Origin: Photobacterium malacitanum
GTDB lineage: Bacteria > Pseudomonadota > Gammaproteobacteria > Enterobacterales > Vibrionaceae
Assembly (NCBI RefSeq): GCF_900185615.1
Contig: NZ_FYAK01000002.1
Location: forward strand, 372,001-436,000
Reading direction: 5' to 3'
DNA: 64,000 nt
The position numbers and the translations under genes were made by a program. Position 1 is the first letter of the stretch, and each line of letters opens with the position of its first letter. Shown here piece after piece: positions 18,961 to 26,990 of the stretch. The notes beneath the pieces are model-generated. The model was not told the DNA's origin. It did no database searches and worked only from the letters and a program-made list of their open reading frames with translations.

Positions 18961-19934
18961 AAGTTTTGTTTCTCTATTTGGGTTTCATTATAATCTTGTA
19001 ACGCTATGTTTTTCACAGTATCAAACATAAAATCGAGAGCTTTATGATCAGTAAAAGTATTTAGCACTTGCTGTCTAAATTCTTGTTGATTCATATTTTC
19101 TTTAGTACAAATAAACGCCCAAGGTAAAACAATGGCATCTTTAATAAGATCTGCCACATCAAATACCAGCGCACCACGGCGCGTTTTACCATGCATTACT
19201 GCAAATCCATGTGGAATGCCCAATACCCATAAACAACTGGCAGCTAAACCATAAGCTAAATAATTACCATGATTAAGAAAGTCATTAGCTTTATTCGTTG
19301 ATTGATGTTGACGTGTAAAATCTTTTAGTTGGGTAGCATTGGCGGCATGTTTATAAAGCACTTTTGTGAGTTGCGCCTCGGTAAGCAGCAGTTCAGATTG
19401 CTTAGTCGCGTTAGTGGTTCTTGTCGAAAATGTCTCTAATGCCGACTGAATAGACTCATCATTAAAGTCAAAGCCCTCTATTTTTAGTTCACGATCTTTC
19501 TGCCAAACCCGCTGTAAATATTGAATTCGTGCTTGTTGAAATAGCTTACCAGCCTCTAAACGTTTAATATCATCGAACCAAAATTTTAGCCAGCCATGTA
19601 AATATTCTGTCGGCCTATATTCGCTTTGAGGAGTAAACCATTCTATTTCACAAGCCATATATAACGGTGTACCGCCACCGCCACAGAAGCCAATTAATAC
19701 ACCAGCTTGAGATAACATTCGTATAGCAGCTTGAGTAATCGACGTACCAGTTCCTAAAAGGATAACGGTCGTATTTGCAATAGGAATATTAAAATAGTGA
19801 TTTTCTTTTTTTGCCTCTGTCAAATAAAGAACTCGCCCATCTTTTTGCATTATTCGGCAATATTCTAAGTAGTAAATATTGGCTCGTTTAGAATGAAGAA
19901 TTGCTTTTAAATCAGATGGTGAGAAGTCATCCAT
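18957..19934 (-). CDS. cas1: Cas1 integrase (type I-F)
   Basis: 325 residues. It begins with the I-F-type [34 protein letters not shown]. The catalytic metal ligands appear as E186 ([13 protein letters not shown]), H248 ([10 protein letters not shown]) and D259/D262 (FDVADLIKD), with the same His-to-Asp spacing as P. aeruginosa Cas1. It inserts new spacers at the leader-repeat junction together with the Cas2 domain of Cas2-3. It is the first gene of a five-gene operon; the 248 bp upstream also serve as leader to array 2. Confidence 0.97.
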   Translation of the reverse strand: MDDFSPSDLKAILHSKRANIYYLEYCRIMQKDGRVLYLTEAKKENHYFNIPIANTTVILLGTGTSITQAAIRMLSQAGVLIGFCGGGGTPLYMACEIEWFTPQSEYRPTEYLHGWLKFWFDDIKRLEAGKLFQQARIQYLQRVWQKDRELKIEGFDFNDESIQSALETFSTRTTNATKQSELLLTEAQLTKVLYKHAANATQLKDFTRQHQSTNKANDFLNHGNYLAYGLAASCLWVLGIPHGFAVMHGKTRRGALVFDVADLIKDAIVLPWAFICTKENMNQQEFRQQVLNTFTDHKALDFMFDTVKNIALQDYNETQIEKQNL

Positions 19935-20182
19935 GACTAGTACTACCTATAACTTATTAATCATTTATTTGAATGATACCCTTTGTTATTATTTAAATAA
20001 TTGATCATTGTTGCATATACGATATTTCTTATTAGCAAAAGCGTAATCACAAATACCCTTTTTATTTGCTAACCATCCCACCCATATAAAACAACAACTT
20101 AAAATATCGGTAAAAAAAGGGTTTTTGATGGGAATTTACTGTTTGGCTTTTATAAGCAATAACTTATACTAATCGTGCTTCA
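19935..20182. promoter_or_regulatory. Divergent region: cas operon promoter and leader of array 2
   Basis: 248 bp between cas1 (leftward) and the first repeat of array 2 (rightward). It holds AT-rich DNA and an ACCC/GGGT-flanked A/T tract (GGTAAAAAAAGGGTTTTTG, about 20110-20128) of the kind seen in type I-F leaders. It differs from the leader of array 1. Promoter boxes for cas1 were not resolved. Confidence 0.55.
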
Positions 20183-20256
20183 GTTCACTGCCGCACAGGC
20201 AGCTTAGAAATGACCACTTCCTAGCTTCGCTAGGGGTCAGACGTTCACTGCCGCAC

Positions 20257-20439
20257 CAGCATTGGAGAGCCATATCTTCACTTTGATATTTCAGCGAGCT
20301 GTTAGTAGATTCCCTATCGCCCTCGCGGGCATTCACTGTAGGGAATGACGGGGTTAGGCTTGATGTAATCACAGAACAACCATTGGATGAAATTTATGGG
20401 TGTTCTGTCTTTGTTTGGTGGTCGCACAGATGTCTACAT
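20257..20439. repeat. 183-bp structured element, copy 1, inside CRISPR array 2
   Basis: It begins CAGCATTGGAGAGCC and ends GATGTCTACAT. It contains inverted repeats ATTCCCTA / TAGGGAAT (20309-20346) enclosing GCCC-TCGC-GGGC, and ACAGAACAACC / GGTGTTCTGT (20371-20408). It is flanked on both sides by the first 14 bases of the CRISPR repeat, like a target duplication. No reading frame in it looks coding. Confidence 0.8.
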
Positions 20440-20514
20440 GTTCACTGCCGCACAGGTAGCTTAGAAAAAACCTTATGTAGAGATAAACTCATGGTTCGAA
20501 GTTCACTGCCGCAC

Positions 20515-20697
20515 CAGCATTGGAGAGCCATATCTTCACTTTGATATTTCAGCGCGCTGTTAGTAGATTCCCTATCGCCCTCGCGGGCATTCACTGTAGG
20601 GAATGACGGGGTTAGGCTTGATGTAATCACAGAACAACCATTGGATGAAATTTATGGGTGTTCTGTCTTTGTTTGGTGGTCGCACAGATGTCTACAT
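20515..20697. repeat. 183-bp structured element, copy 2, inside CRISPR array 2
   Basis: By eye it is identical to copy 1 except for one base (GCGAGCTG in copy 1, GCGCGCTG here). It sits at the same internal position of a CRISPR repeat and has the same 14-base flanks. The spacers before the two copies differ, so this is not a simple duplication of one whole repeat-spacer-element unit. Confidence 0.8.
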
Positions 20698-20719
20698 GTT
20701 CACTGCCGCACAGCTAGCT

Positions 20720-21535
20720 TTAGTTACTGGCTGCAGCTATTGCTTCTTTTATTTCATCAGAACTATACCCTTTTGAAGACAAGTAAGCATAGGCTTTACT
20801 TTTATCTTTAAAGTCAGATAGATCAAACCGTTTTTTAGCCAGTACTAATTGACAATTTTCATAAAAATCGACCTCACCTGCCTCCTCTAAATCGTAGAGT
20901 ACTTGCTCAAGATGAGTAATATCAACATGCTTTATTTTAAGCTCTTGCTTGATCACTGTTTTGCCTTTGAGCTTACGTACTAACTTCAACACTTCTGTTT
21001 CTAAATCTGCATTCATGCCTTTGATTTTAGCTTTACTTAATAATGTATCTGCGGCGGCGTGTTCTGAAATTGCAAATGAAATGTCCTGAAAACTAAATCC
21101 ACGCTTAGTAAGATCGTTGGTTACTTTTTCTTGCGTCGTTTGGCTAAAATCCTCATAGTTACTTAGGCGACGGGTTATTATCGCAAGTTCTGATACCTGA
21201 TTTTTATCGATGATCTCAGCTAAGGCTTGTTCAATGATGTTTTCTGGAATACCTTTGGTTTTCAGTTTTTGTTTGATGTATTGCTGTCCGTATTCATTTG
21301 AAAATGCTCTATCACTAAAATGCAGTGCAAATGGAAGATCATCTTTTAAATAACCAAAATCTTTCATTTGTTGTAATACAGTTTCTATCCAATCTTGCTG
21401 CTCTGTTTTTGCTTCTAGTTTTTTGCGCAGTTCATGTTCACTATGATCTCGTAAATTCAAATGATAGATAGCACTGTTAATTACATTTTGAATCGTTTTA
21501 GCTGGGTACGGTTTTTTCATTTTATTAATATTCAC
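20720..21535 (-). CDS. RecX-like regulatory protein, long form
   Basis: 271 residues, nearly twice a usual RecX. Three-helix RecX repeats can be seen: AIYHLNLRDHSEHELRKKLEAKTEQQDWIETVLQQMKDFGYLKDD near the start, then FALHFSDRAFSNEYGQQYIKQKLKTKGIPENIIEQAL, then weaker copies including KAYAYLSSKGYSSDEIKEAI at the end. RecX binds RecA filaments and limits recombination. This copy is not next to recA, so it may be a paralogue with another partner. Its TAA stop (20720-20722) lies inside the decayed last CRISPR repeat, so the array has grown or eroded into the gene end. Confidence 0.75.
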   Translation of the reverse strand: MNINKMKKPYPAKTIQNVINSAIYHLNLRDHSEHELRKKLEAKTEQQDWIETVLQQMKDFGYLKDDLPFALHFSDRAFSNEYGQQYIKQKLKTKGIPENIIEQALAEIIDKNQVSELAIITRRLSNYEDFSQTTQEKVTNDLTKRGFSFQDISFAISEHAAADTLLSKAKIKGMNADLETEVLKLVRKLKGKTVIKQELKIKHVDITHLEQVLYDLEEAGEVDFYENCQLVLAKKRFDLSDFKDKSKAYAYLSSKGYSSDEIKEAIAAASN

Positions 21536-21575
21536 TATTTAACGAATCGAACATTGACTGGATAATATCTCTATT

Positions 21576-21815
21576 TTATCGACGTATGGTAGCCTTTAGT
21601 GTAATCACAGTTAACACAATATAATAGATAGCAATTAATACCGCAGGTAATGCATCACGATCAAACGCTGAGCTAACAGCAAAAATACAGTAACAAATAA
21701 TGATAATCGGAATAATAAACACGCTGTTATTACGCGGATACACATCTAATAACAATAGTAACTTATGAATACCCGCTAGCACCAATGGTAATGTAACCAT
21801 TAAAAACCATAACAT
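21576..21815 (-). CDS. Small three-helix membrane protein
   Basis: 79 residues from ATG 21815, chosen over the TTG at 21821 because AAGGGA lies six bases before it. Hydrophobic segments are at about 1-22, 29-48 and 54-74, with short charged turns (DVYPRN, FDRDA). I recognise no family. It reads in the same direction as the recX-like gene but is separated by 40 bp, and nothing links them in function. Confidence 0.55.
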   Translation of the reverse strand: MLWFLMVTLPLVLAGIHKLLLLLDVYPRNNSVFIIPIIIICYCIFAVSSAFDRDALPAVLIAIYYIVLTVITLKATIRR

Positions 21816-22114
21816 AATCAATCCCTTTTAAGTAAAACATGCCTTTAAATGGCTATTATATACGTATTATCACGTTGAAAAAAGCTATCATAATGTAACA
21901 CTTTAATACTAATTAACCGCTTATATTTAAGTGAAAACTTCATAACCAAATAATTATATTAGTCAGTTCTATAAAACGAATAATCAGTAATAAAAATATA
22001 TCACTACACACTATTTTATACTTGTATTTGGAAGTAAATATCGTCCACTTTTATAACGTATAAATTAATGATAATGTCAGAGACTATTACTGGAAATATT
22101 ATAATGGAGTTATT

Positions 22115-22831
22115 ATGTCTAAGGTCGCCTTAATTACTGGAGCAAGCAGAGGTATAGGTAGAACTATTGCACATTATTTTGCGCAGCAAGGCTACTCATT
22201 AATTTTATTATCTTTACATAAAGAAAACCTTCAGAAAATACAATCAGAACTAACTCAACAATATTCATCATGTAACATAGAAGCAGTAAATGTCGATTTT
22301 AATCATCCCAATGATGTTGAAACCGTTATTACGTCGATAATTTCTTCTCATGAAAAAATTGATGTGATGGTTAATAGTGCCGGAATATTAAAGGCTGGAG
22401 GTACTCACCTCTCTTTATGTGAGCTGTCTGAGTTAATAAACATTAATTTACTTTCAACAATAACGGCTTGCAATTTAGTTGCTAATAAGATGAAACAGCA
22501 AGGTTCTGGCGAAATATATAATTTAGGTTCAACCGCAGGATTAGAGCCTGTTCCTAAAATTGCCGCTTATTCTGCAACAAAATCAGCCATCGTTAGTTAT
22601 ACTCAATCGCTCTATCATGAACTGCTACCATTTGGTGTGAAAGTCTGTTGCTTATGCCCTAGCGTGGTAAATACAGACATGACCAATGATGGTCGTATTG
22701 ATAATAATCTAAAGATTGATACAGAAGATTTAGCAAAAGCGCTTGATTTTATTCGTAGTTTATCTTCAGCAGCTGCAATTAATACTTTAGCAATACGTTG
22801 TAAAGTCATCGATTTAGAAAAGCAGCCCTAA
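22115..22831 (+). CDS. Short-chain dehydrogenase/reductase
   Basis: 238 residues with GGAG before the start. Classical SDR features are present: TGASRGIG cofactor loop at residues 8-15, NSAG near 87-90 (in place of NNAG), the catalytic serine in NLGSTAG, and YSATK about 14 residues later. It reduces or oxidises an alcohol/ketone with NAD(P). The 3-oxoacyl-ACP reductase-like subgroup is possible; the substrate is unknown. It stands alone and ends at a strong terminator shared with the peroxidase gene. Confidence 0.85.
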   Translation: MSKVALITGASRGIGRTIAHYFAQQGYSLILLSLHKENLQKIQSELTQQYSSCNIEAVNVDFNHPNDVETVITSIISSHEKIDVMVNSAGILKAGGTHLSLCELSELININLLSTITACNLVANKMKQQGSGEIYNLGSTAGLEPVPKIAAYSATKSAIVSYTQSLYHELLPFGVKVCCLCPSVVNTDMTNDGRIDNNLKIDTEDLAKALDFIRSLSSAAAINTLAIRCKVIDLEKQP

Positions 22832-22858
22832 CCGATAACATGCACATAGTAAGTATAG

Positions 22859-22891
22859 GCAGCCATACTTTCACACGAAAAGTATGGCTGC
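22859..22891. terminator. Bidirectional terminator between SDR and peroxidase genes
   Basis: Perfect 13-bp stem GCAGCCATACTTT / AAAGTATGGCTGC with a seven-base loop, between two convergent genes. Flanking T tracts are weak. Confidence 0.65.
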
Positions 22892-22935
22892 AATAACGCT
22901 AATTTTCAGCGCTTACTACGTTATAACAATAAAAT

Positions 22936-24462
22936 TTAATCTGCTTGTTCAGTTGGTAGTTTACGCCCGGTTACTTGCTTCCAAACTTGATCTTTCGCGC
23001 TATTACACACTTGTTGGCCATTTATATCATGACAATTCGGGTTGGTTAATGTTTTACCCTGATACTGACCTGTCAGTGTTTTTAGATAAGCAACCATCGC
23101 CTTGGTTTCTTTTGGCGTAAAATCCGTATTACATTGGTATTTTGCCATTGCATTCACCGCTTCTGATAAGGTTGCTGCACGACCACCAGAGAAATAAGGC
23201 CCTGTAATAGCAATATTACGTAAATTTGGCACTTTAAAGTAATGCATGTCTTTTTTATCATGCGTCACTAAATAGCGGCCTTTATCGCCTTCAAGGTGTT
23301 TACCTTTAATATCATCAAAGAAGCTGCTGTAAACCCCCATTTTCTCATATGACTGCCCACCCATACTTTGGCCTACATGGCATGTTTGACAGCCTGTTTT
23401 TAAGAATAACTTAAAGCCTTCAATTTCTTCAGGTGTAAGTGCACTTAAATTACCTTCTAAATATTGGTCAAAACGACTATTTGGGGTGATCAGTGTTTTT
23501 TCATATTCAGCAATTGCATTAGTAATATTTGCACCTGTTATGCCATCTTTGTAGGCGTTATCAAATAGCTTAACTAATTGCGGATCTTGTTTAAGTTTAG
23601 CAATGATATTAGTCCAATTTTTTGAACCCATTTCAACAGGATTGAAAATAGGCCCTGCTGCTTGAGCCGCTAAATCCGCCGCACGGCCATTCCAGAATTG
23701 GCTCATATTAAATGCAGAGTCATATACTGTCGGTGCATTCATTGGATCATCAAGGTTATTAATGCCTAAACTAGTCGGTAAGTTATCGGTACCGCCTGTA
23801 TGGATAGAGTGGCAACTTGAACATGCATACTTATTATTTGCAGATAAGTGAATGTTATTATACAGCGATAAACCAAGAGCAACTTTCGCAGGATCAGTTT
23901 TGAAAACGGTATGAATTGGTTGAATAGCCAAATTCTTAAATTGTGGTGCGGCTGTTGGGTTTGGATAATATTGCTGGCGTTGATGACGGATCCAATCTAA
24001 TAGTAACTGTCGATCATCATTATTAAGGTATGCCGATGGCCAATGGATAGCTAAATATTTAGGGATTGGCATTGAATTATTAGTAATAACATACTCTAAT
24101 TTTGCCAAAGCAACTTGGCTAACCGCTTGGTGATGTATAACAGCCTGCTCTACAGGTGCGAGTTCAAATGATTGATTAGCCTTATCAATATCACCTTGCA
24201 TGGTTTGTTTTACACCTGCTACTTGGGCATAAAATGGCAATGGGCTATTGCGCGTATGACAATCTGCACAACCTTTTTCAGCTAATAAGCGCATTGCTTG
24301 TGCTGAAAGGTCGTCGATATTACGTAGCGGTAATGCTGCTAAACGTTTATTGGCTAAGGCAACGTCTTCTTTATGTACGGTATAAACAATTGCACTATAA
24401 CCAACAATACCTAATGCGATTGCACTCACAATTGCTCTTTTTATATATTTCTTATTAATCAT
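22936..24462 (-). CDS. Triheme cytochrome c peroxidase (YhjA/CcpA-like)
   Basis: 508 residues from ATG 24462, which has AAAGAG upstream and gives an N-terminal membrane anchor (INKKYIKRAIVSAIALGIVGYSAIVY). Three CxxCH heme sites are seen: CADCH in an extra N-terminal domain, CSSCH in the peroxidatic domain and CQTCH in the electron-transfer domain. An extra N-terminal heme and a membrane anchor are features of E. coli YhjA, a quinol peroxidase used when oxygen is low. It removes hydrogen peroxide in the periplasm using respiratory electrons. An FNR-type site lies 88 bp upstream of the start, which fits that role. Confidence 0.88.
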   Translation of the reverse strand: MINKKYIKRAIVSAIALGIVGYSAIVYTVHKEDVALANKRLAALPLRNIDDLSAQAMRLLAEKGCADCHTRNSPLPFYAQVAGVKQTMQGDIDKANQSFELAPVEQAVIHHQAVSQVALAKLEYVITNNSMPIPKYLAIHWPSAYLNNDDRQLLLDWIRHQRQQYYPNPTAAPQFKNLAIQPIHTVFKTDPAKVALGLSLYNNIHLSANNKYACSSCHSIHTGGTDNLPTSLGINNLDDPMNAPTVYDSAFNMSQFWNGRAADLAAQAAGPIFNPVEMGSKNWTNIIAKLKQDPQLVKLFDNAYKDGITGANITNAIAEYEKTLITPNSRFDQYLEGNLSALTPEEIEGFKLFLKTGCQTCHVGQSMGGQSYEKMGVYSSFFDDIKGKHLEGDKGRYLVTHDKKDMHYFKVPNLRNIAITGPYFSGGRAATLSEAVNAMAKYQCNTDFTPKETKAMVAYLKTLTGQYQGKTLTNPNCHDINGQQVCNSAKDQVWKQVTGRKLPTEQAD

Positions 24463-24549
24463 GATATTAACTCTTTTGAAAACTTCCGCGCGCAATATAT
24501 ACGCTTACAGCATAATTCAAATAGCTAAATCACAATAACAACAATTAAG

Positions 24550-24563
24550 TTGATTTAAATCAA
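24550..24563. promoter_or_regulatory. FNR-type binding site upstream of the peroxidase gene
   Basis: Perfect dyad TTGATTTAAATCAA, matching the FNR consensus TTGAT-N4-ATCAA at all ten fixed positions. It lies in the 315-bp gap between the peroxidase and the sensor kinase genes and can control the peroxidase. Nothing else was seen in this gap apart from AT-rich DNA. Confidence 0.75.
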
Positions 24564-24777
24564 TGTCATATATAAACATGTATTACTTTATTTATAGCAA
24601 AAAACAGCTAATTATATCCTTATTAATAAAATTTTTGAGTAAAGCATTAGCAAACAGAATAATACCTCACCAAAAAATCGATAAAATAGATTGATATCGA
24701 TACTTTTAATCTATTTTTTCTAAAAACCATTCCTTATCTACAATTTATCCCCGCTAATGGCTATTTATGTTTTATCA

Positions 24778-26169
24778 TTAATTATTCATTACTGGTAATA
24801 ATAACTGAATTGATAACCCTTGAGGATGGCGATTTTCAGCATGGACGCTGCCATTCATAACTAACATTGCCTCTTTAACAATAGCTAAACCCAGTCCATA
24901 CCCGCCAGATTGCTTATCTCTTGCACCTTCAATACGTGTAAAAGGATCAAAAATACGCTTTAAATGCTGCTCAGCAATGCCATGTCCATCATCTTCAACA
25001 CTCAATTGTACAAATTGCTTACCATCAATAACCACCAGCCTTGAAACTAAGCTTATTTGAGCATGATCACCGGCATATTTAATTGCATTGCCTAATAAAT
25101 TATTTACAGCGCGAACAACTAAACGGCTATCGGCCATCACTAGAGGCATATTATTATCAATATCGGTGATAAATGTTTGCTGTTTTCCCAGTAATGTTTT
25201 GATATCAGGCACTGTGGTTAAGCATAAACTCTCAACATCAATGGGGATCAAATTAACATTTTCAGTGGTGTTCTGTAATTGGTTAAACTCTAGAATTTCA
25301 TTAACAAGTTGATTCATTTCTTCTGATTCATGCTCTAAACGATCAACAAGGTGCTGAAACTCTGGTGCTACTCGCTTTCTCATTAAGTGTAATGATAAAT
25401 TATGGCGTGCTAAGGGCGTGCGTAACTCATGTGACACATCACGTATTAATCGTCGTTGCCGTTCAGACAAGCTCTGAATTTGTTCTGCCATCTCATCAAA
25501 ATCAGCCGCAAGAGATTTAAATTCAACAGTACTATCTTTAACAGTATTGGCGACCCTGACAGAAAAATCACCATTTGCTAGGCTACGACTCGCCTCTTGC
25601 AAAGTATTTAATGGCCGTTGTAAATATCGAGCAATAAGATATGAAAACATAAACAAGATTAAAACAGCGATCACAACTTGAATCAGCCCAAAATAAAATG
25701 AAAAATATTTAGCTGGATGTAGTTGGTGTGGCAGTTGCACCATTAATTGATTGCCATCTTTTAATGGGATCGCAAAGATAGGTTGATTTACTTGAGAATC
25801 CAATAGCGCATTAATACTACGCGCATAGTTTAGTTTAAACGCAAAATGGGGATGCATTTTTCTCATCCCCATTTCATGCTGATCTTTGTCTAATACAAAC
25901 AAATAATAAGGCTGCTTATTTTCCCATTCACTAAGTTGCTGTTTATTACCATTATCAATAAGTTGCTGAGCTTCATCTGCCATTACCAATATTTTTTGTT
26001 GGACGTTTTTTGGCACATGTAATAGCGTTTTAACTAAGGCGATTTCAGCTAAATTTTGCAGTAATAATATTAATAACAAACTCACGGTAAAATACGAAAA
26101 AAGCCGCATAACCAGACCGTGCTGTTGATGCGGTTTATACCATGCTTTACGCTGAGAAAGGCTTTCCAC
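24778..26169 (-). CDS. Sensor histidine kinase, CpxA-like
   Basis: 463 residues. Transmembrane helices at about 22-45 (RLFSYFTVSLLLILLLQNL) and 158-182 (FGLIQVVIAVLILFMFSYLIA) frame a periplasmic sensor domain of about 110 residues. A HAMP domain (QRPLNTLQEASRSLANGDFSVRV), the phospho-acceptor histidine in RDVSHELRTPLARH, NNLLGNAIKYA, DDGHGI and YGLGLAIVKE motifs follow. All kinase boxes are intact. It pairs with the response regulator 16 bp upstream. Similarity is to the CpxA group, which senses envelope stress, but no cpxP is next to it and it may be a paralogue. Confidence 0.88.
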   Translation of the reverse strand: MESLSQRKAWYKPHQQHGLVMRLFSYFTVSLLLILLLQNLAEIALVKTLLHVPKNVQQKILVMADEAQQLIDNGNKQQLSEWENKQPYYLFVLDKDQHEMGMRKMHPHFAFKLNYARSINALLDSQVNQPIFAIPLKDGNQLMVQLPHQLHPAKYFSFYFGLIQVVIAVLILFMFSYLIARYLQRPLNTLQEASRSLANGDFSVRVANTVKDSTVEFKSLAADFDEMAEQIQSLSERQRRLIRDVSHELRTPLARHNLSLHLMRKRVAPEFQHLVDRLEHESEEMNQLVNEILEFNQLQNTTENVNLIPIDVESLCLTTVPDIKTLLGKQQTFITDIDNNMPLVMADSRLVVRAVNNLLGNAIKYAGDHAQISLVSRLVVIDGKQFVQLSVEDDGHGIAEQHLKRIFDPFTRIEGARDKQSGGYGLGLAIVKEAMLVMNGSVHAENRHPQGLSIQLLLPVMNN

Positions 26170-26185
26170 ACCATGATCCTTTTAA

Positions 26186-26851
26186 TTATTGATTAACACT
26201 TTCGGTGTAACTATAGCCACGTCCTCGTACTGTTTTAATATGCAGTTTAGACATTCCTGCTAACACGATTTTACGGCGTATATTACTAATATGCATATCT
26301 AAATTACGGTCAAAAGGGCTCAGCTCTTTTTTTAGAACTTGCTGTTGTAGTTCCGCTTTTGAGACCACAATACCGTCATGTTTAATTAAATATTCTAGCA
26401 ATTCAGCTTCAGTACTGGTTAATGGTAAACGCGACATTTCTGCAGCTATGTTTTCTGCACCAGAACGGATCTGATGTCGTTGTCGCTCAAGTCCAACTCG
26501 ACGTAAAATCGCACTGATCCGTGTCAGTAATTCAGGCACTTTAAACGGCTTAGTAATAAAGTGATCTGCCCCAGCCTGTAATCCATCGAGCATGGTTGCT
26601 TCATCACCTAATGCCGTTAACATTAAGATCGGGGTTGCGAACCGTTGGCAAATACGTCGTGCAACTTGCATACCGTCAAGATTTGGCAACATCACATCAA
26701 GTAAAACTAAATCGACACCTTTATTTTGTAGATACTCAATCGCTGATTCACCACAATGAACACAACTCACATCATGGCCTTCATCTTCAAGCACTTCTGT
26801 CAGTAACTCACACAACTGAATATCATCATCAACAACTAATATCTTTGACAC
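26186..26851 (-). CDS. Response regulator, OmpR/CpxR family
   Basis: 221 residues. The receiver domain has acidic pocket DDD at 8-10, phospho-acceptor aspartate in LVLLDVMLP, and the conserved lysine in ITKPF. A winged-helix DNA-binding domain follows with the CpxR-type signature LSPFDRNLDMHISNIRRK and ends VRGRGYSYTESV. It is activated by the kinase encoded next to it. The divergent intergenic region of about 140 bp may carry its promoter. Confidence 0.88.
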   Translation of the reverse strand: MSKILVVDDDIQLCELLTEVLEDEGHDVSCVHCGESAIEYLQNKGVDLVLLDVMLPNLDGMQVARRICQRFATPILMLTALGDEATMLDGLQAGADHFITKPFKVPELLTRISAILRRVGLERQRHQIRSGAENIAAEMSRLPLTSTEAELLEYLIKHDGIVVSKAELQQQVLKKELSPFDRNLDMHISNIRRKIVLAGMSKLHIKTVRGRGYSYTESVNQ

Positions 26852-26990
26852 AATTTATCACCCATAAAGAAAACATCGGCATAGTAATATGCTTAATATG
26901 CCTATTCAACCTTGCATCACAATCAGCTCATCATTCTCGCTAATATTTAGGTTAGAATGCTGATTAATGATGCATTTAAATACGTTTTAG

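Larger units (their letters stand above)
20183..20725 (+). CRISPR. CRISPR array 2, short and disrupted
   Basis: Same repeat as array 1 but on the plus strand. Repeat 1 (20183-20210) is perfect and is followed by a 32-nt spacer. Repeat 2 keeps only its first 14 bases (20243-20256). Repeat 3 (20440-20467) has one change, then a 33-nt spacer. Repeat 4 again keeps only 14 bases (20501-20514). Repeat 5 (20698-20725) is degenerate at its far end and overlaps the recX-like stop. After each 14-base half repeat lies a 183-bp element. The intact leader-side repeat and decayed far end give the polarity. At most two ordinary spacers remain. Confidence 0.85.

Noticed and set aside
13497-19934. A CRISPR-associated transposon (type I-F3)
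   Set aside because: cas1 and an intact Cas2-3 with nuclease motifs are present, and no tnsA, tnsB, tnsC or tniQ is seen.
20169-20630. Two leftward frames beginning MITSSLTPSFPTVNAREG
   Set aside because: They translate the two copies of the 183-bp element and the CRISPR repeat remnants. The identical sequence reflects the DNA repeat, not a protein family.
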